The notes beneath the pieces were generated by a model. That model ran no database searches. It saw only the letters and a list, made by a program, of their open reading frames with translations, and was not told the DNA's origin. The position numbers and the translations under genes are program-made. Below, in pieces: positions 12,661-24,105 of a stretch of DNA of 64,000 bases. The stretch is from Bursaphelenchus xylophilus (lineage: Eukaryota; Nematoda; Chromadorea; Rhabditida; Aphelenchoididae), in contig CAJFCV020000006.1 of assembly GCA_904066235.2 (NCBI GenBank), positions 4,464,001-4,528,000 on the forward strand, given 5' to 3'. Each line of letters starts with the position of its first letter. Within the stretch, counting starts at the first letter, position 1.

Positions 12661-13610
12661 AATTTATTCAAATTTCCTGGAAACTTGGGTGAGAACCCAA
12701 CATGCCGCGGGGGCCTCCGGCTGGGTCATGGTTCGTGGAGGGTTCGGACGCCAGGAAATGGAGACCATCAGGGGTGGTGAAGGAGTCGGATGAGGGATCC
12801 GATGAAATTGGGGAGTTGATGGGAGCTGGATAGCCCATGGCGAGGTCCAAGGAATGGGGGTCCCCCCGGATTCAAGAGTGTCTAGGAATCGCCCTTTTTC
12901 GTTCGTTGGGATAGATTGCTGTGGTCCGTTTGCCGTGTTAAAAAACAAAGATTGTGTAAAACGTATCTGTTAGTAATCACTTGTCTGTCAACCCGCTATA
13001 CTCATCTCGAGCAGGTTGAGAGAGGGACTGCACAGTCATCGGTTTTGGCCTTCCGCAGGTTCGTAGCGTTATTCGGGCTGCCGTTAGAAATTCTATCTGA
13101 TCATGGTCGGAATTTCGAACTGGGCGCGAAGGTGCTAAAGAGATTCTCTGGACAAATTGCCAACCTAGGCCCAATACGATGGCAGTTTACAACGCCGTAT
13201 AGTCCATGGAAAGGCGGCGTGTATGAGAGAATGATCAAACTCTTCAGAGAAGCCCAGCAATACAGTAACTCCTCATTGTTTGAGACCGGTTGATTTGGTT
13301 TTTCCGGAGAAGCGAGAAGGCTTCCCATTATTTGTTGAACAAACCGATCCCTCTGATCCCGATTATGTGCCATATGCTCCGCCTCAGTCTGATCAGATCG
13401 CTTAAGATTAGTCCAGATCGATGTTCCGCGTCAATAGATTTTGGAAGAGTTTCCATCAGAGTTACCTTAGATACCTTCAGACGGTTGGCAAACCGCGAAC
13501 TTGGGTGAGAACCCAACAACATAGAACTATTGGCTAGGGGAGGATTTCGTATATATTGTTGGCCAGATACGCGAAAGGTCGTGGTAAGTGCGTTCTTATG
13601 GTTCACACAT
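12661..13610 (+). pseudogene. Degenerate BEL/Pao-type retrotransposon integrase
   Basis: The frame at 12916-13293 reads like an integrase core (rve). It has TRYTHLEQV, a second catalytic-Asp region SDHGRNF, and PWKGGVYERM with the catalytic Glu. The first catalytic Asp motif (GIDCCGPF) lies just upstream, at about 12908-12931, in another frame, so a frameshift near 12960 separates it. Downstream sequence to about 13600 resembles an integrase C-terminal region but has stops in every frame. The Asp-Asp-Glu spacing and HLE signature point to BEL/Pao. No LTRs or reverse transcriptase are visible. The segment is more GC-rich than its surroundings. Confidence 0.75.
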
Positions 13611-13814
13611 TCTATTTGGGTTTGTTTGTTCAAAATATTAGGTATTATGTCATGAGTACATTAAGTGTTTATGGCTTGGTTGGATACTGCAGTTAGTTAA
13701 GCCTGTGTGTGTTTATTTCTGGCGTGTCTGAGTGCACGGTTTCTTTGAATATTTTTTTGACCTGGGGTACAGATAGGTTACATGAAGAGCATTGATTTAC
13801 CACTGGTTGTCTTA
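13611..13814. other. Spacer, nothing recognised
   Basis: Short AT-rich spacer between the integrase fossil and the MITE. Confidence 0.3.
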
Positions 13815-13816
13815 TA

Positions 13817-13989
13817 CTAGTCGCGACATAAAGTCCTGACACATTTGCACAGTGCATTTTGTTTTTCTTTCGCGCCCGTCGCTCCAATTCCCCGTTTTTG
13901 CACTAGCGACATGCACTTTCGCGCGAACTTGCCACTTTTCTCGCGCGACACCCGCGACAAAATGTGTCAGGACTTTATGGCGCGACTAG
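13817..13989. mobile_element. 173-bp MITE with TA duplication
   Basis: Inverted ends of about 33 bp (CTAGTCGCGACATAAAGTCC at the left, its near-complement at the right, one mismatch and one indel seen), flanked by TA at 13815-13816 and 13990-13991. Size and TA target fit a Tc1/mariner-derived MITE. Non-coding. Confidence 0.85.
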
Positions 13990-13991
13990 TA

Positions 13992-15925
13992 TGCGGTTAG
14001 CAAACTCCAGAGGGACAATTTTCGCACGACATCGAATTAGACTTGATATTGGCTGACGGCGCTAATGAATTTGAATAGAAACTATGTATTCGTATAAAGA
14101 GATATGCCGCTGTTGACGGCGAATTGATCGCCTTGGTGAGCTAAATTTAGGTTGACTTTCGATGAGACAACAAGAACTACGATGTCTGTAGTGAGTCTAA
14201 CTCCTTATATGTTTTGGTAGAGGCTTATAAGGTCAAAGTTTTATCAAGCGCATTACGGGCTCATTCTGACCAATTCCTACATCCTTTTCCCCCTCCGTAG
14301 GAAATTTTTCCTACAATTTTTGGAATAGCACCTCCCTTGGAGACTGTTTGTTCACAAAAGTATAAAAGAATTACTAATTTCTTATGACCTTTGAACGCAT
14401 TTGTCGAATTTGTTGATTTTGAGTTAGGAAACGGGCCATCAAATGACGAGCTTTCCACTGCCCGAATTCCTGTTTTTTTGTTGTCAGAAAATGAAATTTT
14501 TGGCCAAATGGCCATGTTTGTGTTGGTGCTGGGCTGAAATACGACTTCAATATCATCTACAGAATGTTTTTGAACATGTATGATTATTTTTACGTCCAGT
14601 GGCACTCCTTCTTTTTAATGGCTTCCAAAAATTTTATTTGCAGAAAACAAAAAAAATAATAGTTCCGCCGTCTGAATCTACAATTTGGTTTTACCACATA
14701 CCGAGTCTGGTTAGAACTTCATCCTGGCAGACGAAAATTAGGTTACGGAATTAATGATTCACTCTCTACTGACCCCAAAGCGCACTTTGACTTCGGCAAA
14801 CAACACATGAGCCGTCTAGCTTCCGGCCAGTCCAACTTACTATCACGTGAATTTCCTCGATTACTCAAGATTCCTTTATCAAGAGAATTTCAAAATAAGC
14901 GATCGGCAGCAATCAGTAACATTATTAGAAAGTGTCAAAGTATAGCTCGGTCTCTTTTCGCATTGATTGTTTCATTTTTTGGAGTTTAAATTTAGTGATC
15001 GGTCACCAAAGTGGACTCCTCAGCGTTATGAAGAGTCTTCAAAAGGGGAACCATTCGAAATCGTTGGAAAAAAGGATACTGACGTTATTTGCAGTACCGA
15101 CTTCCTTATAGGGCTCGAATGCATTGTTCTAGAAAATTTCGAAGGCTTCCAATGGGCGGTTGTGAGGTCTCGAGTACTTTCAGGAAGGCGGCTTATGATA
15201 AACAGGTTGTTTGGAGTGCAGTCTGCAGGTTGTCTTTATATTCGACGTCTGATCTGTTATGTCATTATGTCTGTCTGTACAACTTTCGTAAAACTCTGAG
15301 TGTCGCGCTTGAGGAACTTCCTCGTTTAGTTGAAGTCGGTGATTTTGTTTTACAGAAGCTCCGCTTTTATCATCTCTTTGTATATACGAAAAGACCAAGT
15401 AACTCGTTTCTTTTATTTATTTTTCATATTTTCTCCCTACTCTTTTGCAATCGATAAAAGACCACCTTCTTTCGAACTACTTGAGCGATTCGCTCAACTT
15501 CTGATAAGCATGACGCTCATCTTTATTACTTTTTTCTAGATTGTTCTTGGCGCTGTAAAATCAGTTTCAAGTGCAGTGAAGTTATAAGAGCAAGATACGG
15601 CTCTTAGACGTGTTTTCGTTTCGGTTTTGATTAGATAATCTTATTTTAACTGCGATCGAATGCATTTCTCTCGGCAAGGGTTCTTTATGGAAAGATGCCA
15701 TAATAGTATGCCCTTTATGGCTGTCCATAATGGTGTCTACCCAGAATGAACGGACACGCACTTTTTGTTCAAAACAACTCCTAAGAGGCTTAGCGCGCTT
15801 GAAGCGATCGTGACCGGCGATTTCCCGTTTGAGGGAGTTTGATTCTTATTGATGGTTGGTTTACGATTGCGATATCTTTGCAGAAGCGATTAATTTGCAA
15901 TTTGGAAGTTGAATAAAGTGAAAGA
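13992..15925. other. Gene-free spacer
   Basis: No supported coding region. The longest frame (15089-15457) lacks splice-compatible neighbours and recognisable motifs. Probably the upstream region of the acidic-protein gene. Confidence 0.4.
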
Positions 15926-16993
15926 ATGGCCACTGAAATCTCACATTCCGCCTCGATGCCGGTGATTAGTGTTTCACAGGTGAGGACTTTTTTATTTATT
16001 CCTAGGGGCAAAAAAGTTGCGACTTGCTTCCAGAAAATTCCCGGTTTATTTTTAGACCAAAATATTGATGTTTCGCGCAGATACCGCTAAAAATACAGCC
16101 TTTGAGACAAATTTAATAAACACGTGATAAAAAAATCTAAAGTAGCCAGCATGATACTTGATTTCACAATTTTTTGAATATCGTTGAACTCTTTCTCTGT
16201 TTTCTTGTCTTCGTAGTAACCAGAAACACGGAAATTTTGTAACCAAGGAATGATAAACGATTCTCTCTCATTCTAACGCTTGCGGGAAGTAGGCATGAGA
16301 CTTAAGAAAATATTTCTGAACTTTATTTCGTGTATTCGGCCGGCTGACAAAGGAAAAAAAGAAAAATGTGAATGTCAGTGTTTGGTAAGACATATAGACT
16401 AGATAAAAACTGCAGGGGATGTTCAAAATATTTCTTGTAGATTATAAATGTTATATTATATGCATGATTGCTTTCAGCCGATTGCTCGGCCATCGCAACC
16501 GACCCACAGCGTGTCGACTGCCCATTTCTCCGGCATCGACCAATTTCCCCTGCCTTCGAGTAGACAGCTAACGGACTGGAAGGAGGAGGACGACGGATGT
16601 GACGAAGAACAGGAATTCGACTTTACACCCGAACAGGAGATCTTGCAGAAGAAAAAACGTAAGTGTGCTGAGTATCAACTGATTTTAGAATTTGAAAAAA
16701 GAATGTTGAAAGGACTTAGTTTTGACTATTGAAAATTTAAAAATGTTTTAAAACCTTTTGCCAATACAATTGACCATGTTTCAGGCAAACCCTCCAAATG
16801 CCAAACCAGCAACTTCCTTGAAGTTGAGGGCACCCTTACCCATGGTTCGTCCACATCGTCCATGCTGGAGGAAGCCGAAAACGATGAAGACACCATGATC
16901 AATGCTTTAGATGAACTGGACAAAGAGGACGTGGAAGAATACAGTCATAGTGAGCACGTTAAGAACGATCCGGAATCCAAACAGAATCATTAA
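15926..16993 (+). CDS. Acidic 147-aa protein of unknown function, three exons
   Basis: Exons 15926-15979, 16478-16658 and 16785-16993 join in phase to 444 nt. The product is hydrophilic and strongly acidic. It has an acidic stretch WKEEDDGCDEEQEFDF, then a basic run KKKRK across the exon 2/3 junction that could act as a nuclear localisation signal, then a Ser/Glu/Asp-rich C-terminus. No signal peptide or membrane segment. I do not recognise the family. Exon 3 can also be read with a donor GTGAGC at 16951, which would join in phase to an open exon at 20155-20291 and replace the last 12 residues with about 45 others. An AATAAA-rich stretch follows at about 17100. Confidence 0.7.
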
Positions 16994-17249
16994 AATATCG
17001 GTGTTTTGTAAAATACGAATTATTAGTACAGTAGTAAGCAACAGGGTCTAATTGTAAGCTTCTTGAATTTTTTTTATTTCTTAAACATTTTGATTGAAAA
17101 AAAATAAAATAAAAACGGATATGCACACTGTAATAAATGAGTATCGATCAAGATAATAACTATCAGTAATATCTGAAAAAATCAGTTGACATTTTGCGTT
17201 GTTGTAGTCAGATCAATGTAGACGATAATTTAAGCCGATCACGGTTACA

Positions 17250-17475
17250 TTAAAACATGAAAATTTGCATCACAGTCGAGTCGAATATTCTGACGTAGCA
17301 GCGCTTGAATCCACGGGCATGTCTTCCCAATCTTTTATCGACCATTTTCTTTTCGTCTTTCGTCACCAAATCCGTCGCAATGAAGCCCATTTCGACGGGG
17401 AAAGCGAGGGTGCAGTCGGTTTTTCGGCCAGTGATATCGACCACGCAAAGATCGCTGAGTTTGTGGAGTTGGGAC
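17250..17475 (-). CDS. Orphan terminal exon (partial gene, unknown product)
   Basis: On the minus strand a TTATTTCAG acceptor (reverse complement of 17476-17484) precedes a 226-nt open exon ending in TAA at 17250-17252. It encodes about 75 residues with mixed, protein-like composition, including VDITGRKTDCTLAFPVEMGF and GRHARGFKRCYVRIFDSTVM. An N-S-T glycosylation sequon lies near its start. I found no convincing upstream exons. An open stretch at about 17530-17670 (LYYDIWSYVHKANLK) may belong to it, but its splice sites are unclear. It could be the 3' end of a real gene or a pseudogene fragment. Confidence 0.35.
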
Positions 17476-17699
17476 TGAAATAATAGAATGTGGATTGGTG
17501 AGAATGGCTTTTTGGTAAAATACGTGAATTGAAGTTAAAACAAGTTTTGCGAGGGACTCGAGCTTTCAGATTTGCCTTGTGCACATAAGACCAGATGTCA
17601 TAGTAGAGCCATGAAACACACACTAACCATATGTTGTTACCCTTATCGCGAATATTAAATTTCAGGAAAAAAAAATTTGATTATTGGCCTACTGTAAGT

Positions 17700-20150
17700 G
17701 TACTGTAGCTTTCCCGCATTTCCAGGATCTCATCTACCAGAGGTTGGATTGTCTCCGGACTTTCTCTGTGTTATAGAATGGACAATTCTAAGAAACTTTC
17801 GTGTTGACACCTTTCTCCTAGGATTTCTGGAAGTATGTGAAAAAAGAAAGATACGACCGATTTTTCAAGATTTTTTCGAAGAAGTTTGAATAGCCCTTCA
17901 AAACGCGGTTACCATAACGCTTTGCATTGTAACGCAGATTTTGTTCAAGTTTACATCAATTTATGATTAATCTCTTACAAAGAATATGTAAGCCTTCAGC
18001 ATGCATTATCACAAAATTTACAGTGACTTTATTTTCGATCATTGCCAAAAAGCTATTTTTCTAGTGACATATAAAAATAAAGCATTTCCTAAAAATAATC
18101 TCTTCCTCCGTTATCTCCTTATTTTCTATGGTTTCTCGCACTAGGATAGCACGTCTTACAAGGCTTGTTTTTCAGCGCATACCATTTTTGTTAGGCTTGT
18201 TTTTGAGCGCGTACCAAAAGTCCCATGAGTTGATATTGAGCCACACTTTACCTGGCACATTTATTAGACCTTTTGGAAAGTCGCTGGGCTATTTTTGGCG
18301 TTTTGCACTGTACGACAAAGGTCAGAGTGCGGGCAACAGCCGGAAAAAAGCCTATTATAGGACACAAAAATCAAGAAATTGCGTAGTGCAAAAAAAACTT
18401 TTGTTTTCTCACTGCCAGCGCCGCCGACTTTCCGGAATGATTAGTAAAAGAGCTTTGATGCTTTCATTTTTATTTATTATATTTCGTATATATTTATATT
18501 TAATTTGTAAAAACTATTCATACCGCTCAACTTACTTTCACCGGGCTGACCATTGTTCCATCAAAGTCATCGCATAGTTTGGCCAAAGACGGGATCTTTA
18601 TAACGCCGTCAACGGCCATTATCACCAAGCCCGAACATATTATAATCCGCATCCATGAACACCTCATTCTGACCTAGTTTGGAACTGGTCGGAACGCCGG
18701 AACTTGTCTTTTATGGACTAGAATCAACTTTAAAATAAAAGCGGCTCATTTTCCGCGAAAACATTTCGTTTTCGTTTAAAATTCTTGCGACTTTCACCTC
18801 GGTTTAAACCGAAATTCGCGCAGGGAGGGAGAAAATACGAAGGAATATTGAGGGAAATCACGGAAATTGGGTGAGGACACATCGAATAAAAGGAGGGATC
18901 TTAAATTGACACTATTTCAGCGGAATTTATGCAAAGATTTCTAAGTACGATGGCTAGAAATGATTCGAGAGAAGTTCTGTGAAACCTGTAAGATGTATGT
19001 AAGATTTTCACAAAGCCTGTTGGAAATTTAGGTTTACTCTTCTAAGCCTCCCAGCTCCGAGTAGCAAAAGATGTTTTAAAATAAAGATTAAGGTTTTCAA
19101 AAATTCTACGTATTTTTTGATCAGTCCGATTTGTTTCCAATTTTTAATTTGAACTACCCTTGGGCATCCTAATAAAGTGTTGCAAACAGTTTTGTCGTTT
19201 TGAAACTTTTTTTGTGGTTGATATGCGACACGGCTTCTACTGTAAAGAATGAACTTTTCCACTATAAATGAAAAATTTCCTTTCGAAGATGGCAGAGATG
19301 CAGCAAAAAATGTTTCAGTCTTGGTCAACGAAGATGATTAAATTTCTCGACTGTCCTTGCAAACCGCGGCCTAAAACGCTCAGGGAATCATATGTGGCCT
19401 AGGCCAAAATATGTGCCGAAAATTTAAATAAATCTAACCGTCGCACTTTCTGTTAGCTATAAAAATTCGTCTTTTCCTGTAAGTCGACTCAAGCCTTTCG
19501 TCAGTATTAATAAGACCCCCTAAGATCCACCAACCCTTACCATTCCTGGTCTCTTTGCTTCCCTCTTCCAGTTACCCCCACATACTGTTTGTTTTGTATT
19601 CGATGAAACCCAGGAATTGAGGCGCCCACGCACTCAATTAACTCGCTGACGCGCTGACCAGCCCATCAATAAATGGCTTCTGTAACCTTCCACAAAACCC
19701 CCACACTCACAAAGTACTGCAGAATTCAGGGCCTAAAACAAAGAGTTCCCATATAAAAGGAGTATATAAAAACAGGATCAACGTATTACAATTATGTATA
19801 AGGTTATTAGCGCTAAATATAAAAACCTTAGTGACTACTGATTAATAAACCAGAATAGCTGAGAAAAACGAGGAAGTCAGTAAAAAGTAGTAAATAAATG
19901 CTACTTTTTAGCAAAACCGAAAGCTTAATGTGTTAAAAAAAACTTTAATGCGCTATAAACGTTTTTACAACGGGTCACAACCCCCGGAAGCTGTACAGAG
20001 TTTGTGCGGAGGGACATGACGTAAACACACACAAAAAACAGATCTTGTTCAGCTAAACGATGACACAGAAAATTACCAGAAGACCCAAAAAGCGAATAAT
20101 TTTCTGAATCCTTAATTCATTTTTATTTGTGTTTCCTTTTTATTTCCCTT
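17700..20150. other. Spacer or long intron
   Basis: No independent gene is supported. If the alternative exon at 20155 is used, this lies within the last intron of the acidic-protein gene. Confidence 0.35.
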
Positions 20151-20154
20151 TCAG

Positions 20155-20291
20155 ACATCCCACTCAGCTCCTTTGGAGACCTTGGGAGAAGCCGCGAAAC
20201 GAATGGGAGATCAAGCAGACTAGGGGAATTAATGGATCAAGCAAAAAGAGACGTCATTACCATTCTTTATAAACATAAGTTGCAAAACTAA
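20155..20291 (+). CDS. Possible alternative last exon of the acidic-protein gene
   Basis: A strong acceptor (CCCTTTCAG, ending 20154) is followed by an open stretch of 137 nt to TAA at 20289-20291. Its phase matches a donor at 16951 in exon 3 of the acidic-protein gene. It would encode about 45 hydrophilic residues including GDLGRSRETNGRSSRLGELM. The 3.2-kb intron is long for this window, and the simpler three-exon form already ends in a stop, so this is only a candidate. Confidence 0.35.
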
Positions 20292-20514
20292 GCTCTTCAG
20301 AGAAAATCGTGGCTAATTTGTCTCAATAATAACATATTCATATTTCAAAAATATTTCGAATTTAAAAAAAATCAAATTTTATTGAATGAAATACCTCTCT
20401 ATATACAGTGACGTTATATACATCAATAAATACAAATTTTGTACAGTTCCCCACGTATTCGAGTAGAATCCAAGTTTCGTGGAATTGAATACGATCGTAA
20501 TACTCTTATGGGTC

Positions 20515-22891
20515 TCACTCGAACGACGTAATCTCATCATCAAAAACCTTGTGGTCGTAAAATTCCATTTCCGGAATCTCTTTGTTGCTCAGCGTTGGCT
20601 CAAAGTCGAATGTCAGCTTTTCAGCCTTGATGGTGGCTGAAAAAAGGAGAGAAAGTAAGTTGGTAGAAGGTTTGTGAACACAGTACGATTAAAAAATTTT
20701 TTAGCTATGAAACATTGGTCGTTTAACTCACGACGTGTTTGAAAAGTGTAAAAATTTGCATAAACTTGAATTACAGTGCACGGCATTCTGTACTTTTGGG
20801 ACACAACCGGTCTCCATGATTTTTTTCTATTTTTTCAAAGTAGACCTCCTTCTTTAATACATTGCTCGCTAGCCGTTGAAGCTAGAGACTTGAAAATTGG
20901 CATGGGTATAGAGTAAATGTTCCGCTTCCAGAATATATAAATATTGTAATGAACCCCGCGCTGTAAGCTCCACAATAAGATGCGAAAATATTTCATTCTT
21001 AAAACTTCTTGCACCTAAAAGGTCATTATGCAAGATCGAAATGACAAATTTTAAAATGCTGATGTGTGCAGAATTTTTTTTCTATCAGATACTTAAATTT
21101 CGTGGAGTTGTATACGAAAATGGCTGTGCTACGTACGAAAAACTGAGTTTCATAGTGTGTTTTTTTGAAATTTTTGGAATATCTCTGCCCTCAGGGCACA
21201 GATAAATGAAGTTCCGACTCACGTTTGTTGCCGATGATGACATATGTAGCCTTGCCAAATTACAATGTTATATCTCCAAAATCACGGGAGCTATTCGCTT
21301 TTCAACTTTTTTTTATCAAAAATGGGCTTCAGCCCATCTTTGTGGGGGGATAGTGAAGGTAGCGACTTGAAACTTGGCACTATGGTAGTCTATTTTGTTC
21401 CCAATAGCACCCGTATGATCAATTTGCTCAGTTCCGCTTGTTGCCCTGAGGGCGATTTTTTTCGCACGGTGCACCAAAAATCGACCGAAATTTCCGGCCG
21501 CCCTGGCGGCCGTAATTTTAAAGATACGAAGAAGATGTAAGCGGGTAATTTGTAGAGCTCTTCGAGCTCTACAATCCATAGTTGGACATTCTTGACATCG
21601 TTGTTGTACATCAGTGAGAAAAAAAGTTGAAAAGCGAATAGCTCCCTTGATTTTGAAGATATAACATTGTAATTTGGCAAGGCTACATATGTCATCATCG
21701 GCAACAAACGTGAGTCGGAACTTCATTTATCTGTGCCCTGAGGGCAGAGATATTCCAAAAATTTCAAAAAAACACACTATGAAACTCAGTTTTTCGTACG
21801 TAGCACAGCCATTTTCGTATACAACTCCACGAAATTTAAGTATCTGATAGAAAAAAAAATTCTGCACACATCAGCATTTTAAAATTTGTCATTTCGATCT
21901 TGCATAATGACCTTTTAGGTGCAAGAAGTTTTAAGAATGAAATATTTTCGCATCTTATTGTGGAGCTTACAGCGCGGGGTTCATTACAATATTTATATAT
22001 TCTGGAAGCGGAACATTTACTCTATACCCATGCCAATTTTCAAGTCTCTAGCTTCAACGGCTAGCGAGCAATGTATTAAAGAAGGAGGTCTACTTTGAAA
22101 AAATAGAAAAAAATCATGGAGACCGGTTGTGTCCCAAAAGTACAGAATGCCGTGCAGTGGGGAACCAGAGTGGCAAAAAATGTACCATTTTGCATCCGGG
22201 AAGCATCAAAAATGTGGCGAAATGCTTCCCCCGTCAAGTGAAAAACCTTTGATTTCAAAAGCGCGCCCGTTCTTTTTGTAAGACAAAGGTTTTTTCACTT
22301 CAAAACCAAGTTTTTTCATTTGAAGAGGGAAGCATTTTGCCACATTTTGGATACTTCCGAGATGCAAAATGGTACATTTTTTGCTACTCGATCAGGTCCA
22401 TTCACTGTACTTTTCCAAGCCGTGGGCTAGATTTTCAATCCGCGCTTTACAGAAACAGCCGAGATTTTTAAGCCGAAAGTTGAGCGCCTTTTTTGAATTT
22501 CGACATAAAAAATTTTAGTAGCAATTTCTCTCCAAGAGGTCAATGTAACCATCAGCAAATATCACTGAACCTAGTTCATGCCTTTTATAAACTTACTGAC
22601 ATAACATCTCCTCTTCCCGGGCCATGGATCACCCAATCTGATCCTCCCAATTATCCCATCAATTCCCTCCGTTTCCTCTTGAACCATAAATTTTGAGCCA
22701 TCGATTCTGGCAATCATTGCGCAATGGCGGCGATCTCTCTTCTCTACATGCATAATACAGGCCGGTTTCTCGTAATTTTCAGCGGATAAAACAAGCTTTA
22801 TCAAGTTCTCCCTGTCACAAAATCGCTTTAAATCGATCAAAGACGAGGTCGAAAGTGACATCAGAAGAAGGTATATTACACATTTGATCAT
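20515..22891 (-). CDS. Small secreted protein, 138 aa, two exons split by nested transposons
   Basis: Exon 1 is 22597-22891 and exon 2 is 20515-20636. The phases fit exactly (295 + 122 = 417 nt). The N-terminus (MIKCVIYLLLMSLSTSS) is a clear signal peptide, so the protein is probably exported. The mature part has several cysteines, a basic RDRRHC segment and an acidic C-terminus (EMEFYDHKVFDDEITSFE). I do not recognise the family; a nematode-specific secreted protein is likely. The 1,960-bp intron contains two nested fold-back transposons (20774-22407) yet keeps consensus splice sites (GTAAGT donor, TTTTTTCAG acceptor). Confidence 0.75.
20774..22407. mobile_element. TA-flanked MITE split by a later insertion
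   Basis: The host MITE starts TA|CAGTG at 20772-20778, resumes at 22155 (CAGTGGGGAACC) and ends CACTG|TA at 22407-22409. Its inner inverted repeats match the 7063-7866 element (GCAAAAAATGTACCATTTTGC with GGGAAGCAT blocks). Without the insertion it is about 250 bp. No coding content. Confidence 0.7.
20779..22154. mobile_element. 1,376-bp fold-back element with ~536-bp inverted arms
   Basis: The left arm (20779 to about 21314) is the near-perfect reverse complement of the right arm (about 21619 to 22154). Only a few mismatches were noticed. A loop of about 300 bp separates them. The ends are CACGGCATTCTG and CAGAATGCCGTG. The 5-bp duplication CAGTG flanks it (20774-20778 and 22155-22159), placing it inside an older TA-flanked MITE. 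There is no transposase. Termini beginning CAC could suggest a CMC-type mobiliser, but this is uncertain. A transcript crossing it would form a very long hairpin. Confidence 0.85.
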
Positions 22892-23349
22892 CGCATTTGA
22901 TTTTCGACCTCTTCAAGTCACCAACGAAAAATTTCTGAAACAAAATAATCATTTTTAGGCCCAAAAATAACCTTATTTGAAGTGAGATGGTCGTCTTTAA
23001 AACAATGAACCATGAAAATATCTGTTTTTCAATAACTAAACCCTTTTACAATATGACAAACCACATCACCCGGGGGTTTGTTATCGGAAACCGCGATTTT
23101 TGTACAGACAAACAAAAGTGATTCCGGAAATTGGGAGAATCGCAGTAAAATAATCAAAAAGCGGATGGAAAAACATAATTAATGACCTCAAGGTAGCCAC
23201 AGTAGAACCTAGTGGGTCAGAAAGCATATTATTTTTGGTTTTAAACTAACTTCCCAAAAAAACCTAAACCCAAACAAGTCAAAAATTGTTTGAAAAAAAA
23301 ATGATTTTTAAAACAAAAGTCGGTTTCATTTTCATTATTCACACAAAAA
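22892..23349. other. Spacer between divergent genes
   Basis: A shared upstream region of about 460 bp between the secreted-protein gene (-) and the 84-aa membrane-protein gene (+). It could be a bidirectional promoter; no motif stands out. Confidence 0.4.
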
Positions 23350-23944
23350 ATGCACAGCCTCCTTCTCGGATATTGTATTAGCACCCTTGGAGTGTCGATT
23401 GTCATGTTTCTTCTGGCTTTTGCAATAGGTTTTCGCACATTTCAACGGGAAATGCGGAGGATGAACGATGCTGAACAGGCCGCTTTTCATGCGTTGGACA
23501 ACGTAGGTTGAAGAAATTTTTCAAAAAAAAAATCGATGATGTCAGAGCAGACTTAGATTAAAGATTTCCGGAGAAATTTTTGAGTTTTTTTAGATCGCGT
23601 TATACAGAAACCGCCGGGAATTTCCATAAAAACCCTGAAATTTGTTTCTATAAAAAATTCAACGGAAAAATTGGGCCCTAATTGATTTTGGCAACGAAAA
23701 TATTCTTTTTCAACGTTTCTAGGTGATTTTTTGACCGCGTTATGCAGAAAACACCCGTACCCTCGAGTTTTTTTAAACTCTAAAACACAAAGACCTCTTA
23801 AACCTAACCTATCAATCATTTTCTCATCGAATTCATTTCCAGACGTTACGTTCATTGATTCCAAATAGATTGGAGCATCTCTTCACTCACAATCAGACAC
23901 CCGAAGCTCTCAAAAATGTTGATGGTCATTCCAAAAAAGAATAA
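23350..23944 (+). CDS. 84-aa single-pass membrane protein, two exons
   Basis: Exons 23350-23502 and 23843-23944 join in phase (153 + 102 nt). Residues about 5-25 (LLGYCISTLGVSIVMFLLAF) form one strong hydrophobic segment, either a signal anchor or signal peptide. A charged stretch (REMRRMNDAEQAAFHAL) and a polar C-terminus follow. I do not recognise a family. An AATAAA at 24013-24018 lies 69 bases after the stop, which supports a real transcript end. It is convergent with the RCC1-repeat gene on the other strand, about 160 bases away. Confidence 0.65.
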
Positions 23945-24105
23945 GGTCCTATAAACTCACCAGCTCGTTTCTCAACAAATCCATATGATCTATCAGTAAC
24001 TTTGTTTCTATTAATAAAAAACAACAATTTTGAAAATTTCATTTATATTACACTAGCCAACAAATAACAGCCTATAAATGCAGAAACTCTAAGAACCAAT
24101 TCTTT

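Noticed and set aside
21316..21726. 136-aa open frame on the minus strand
   Set aside because: Lies across the loop and right arm of the fold-back element. Part of it is the mirror of the left arm, with no domain.
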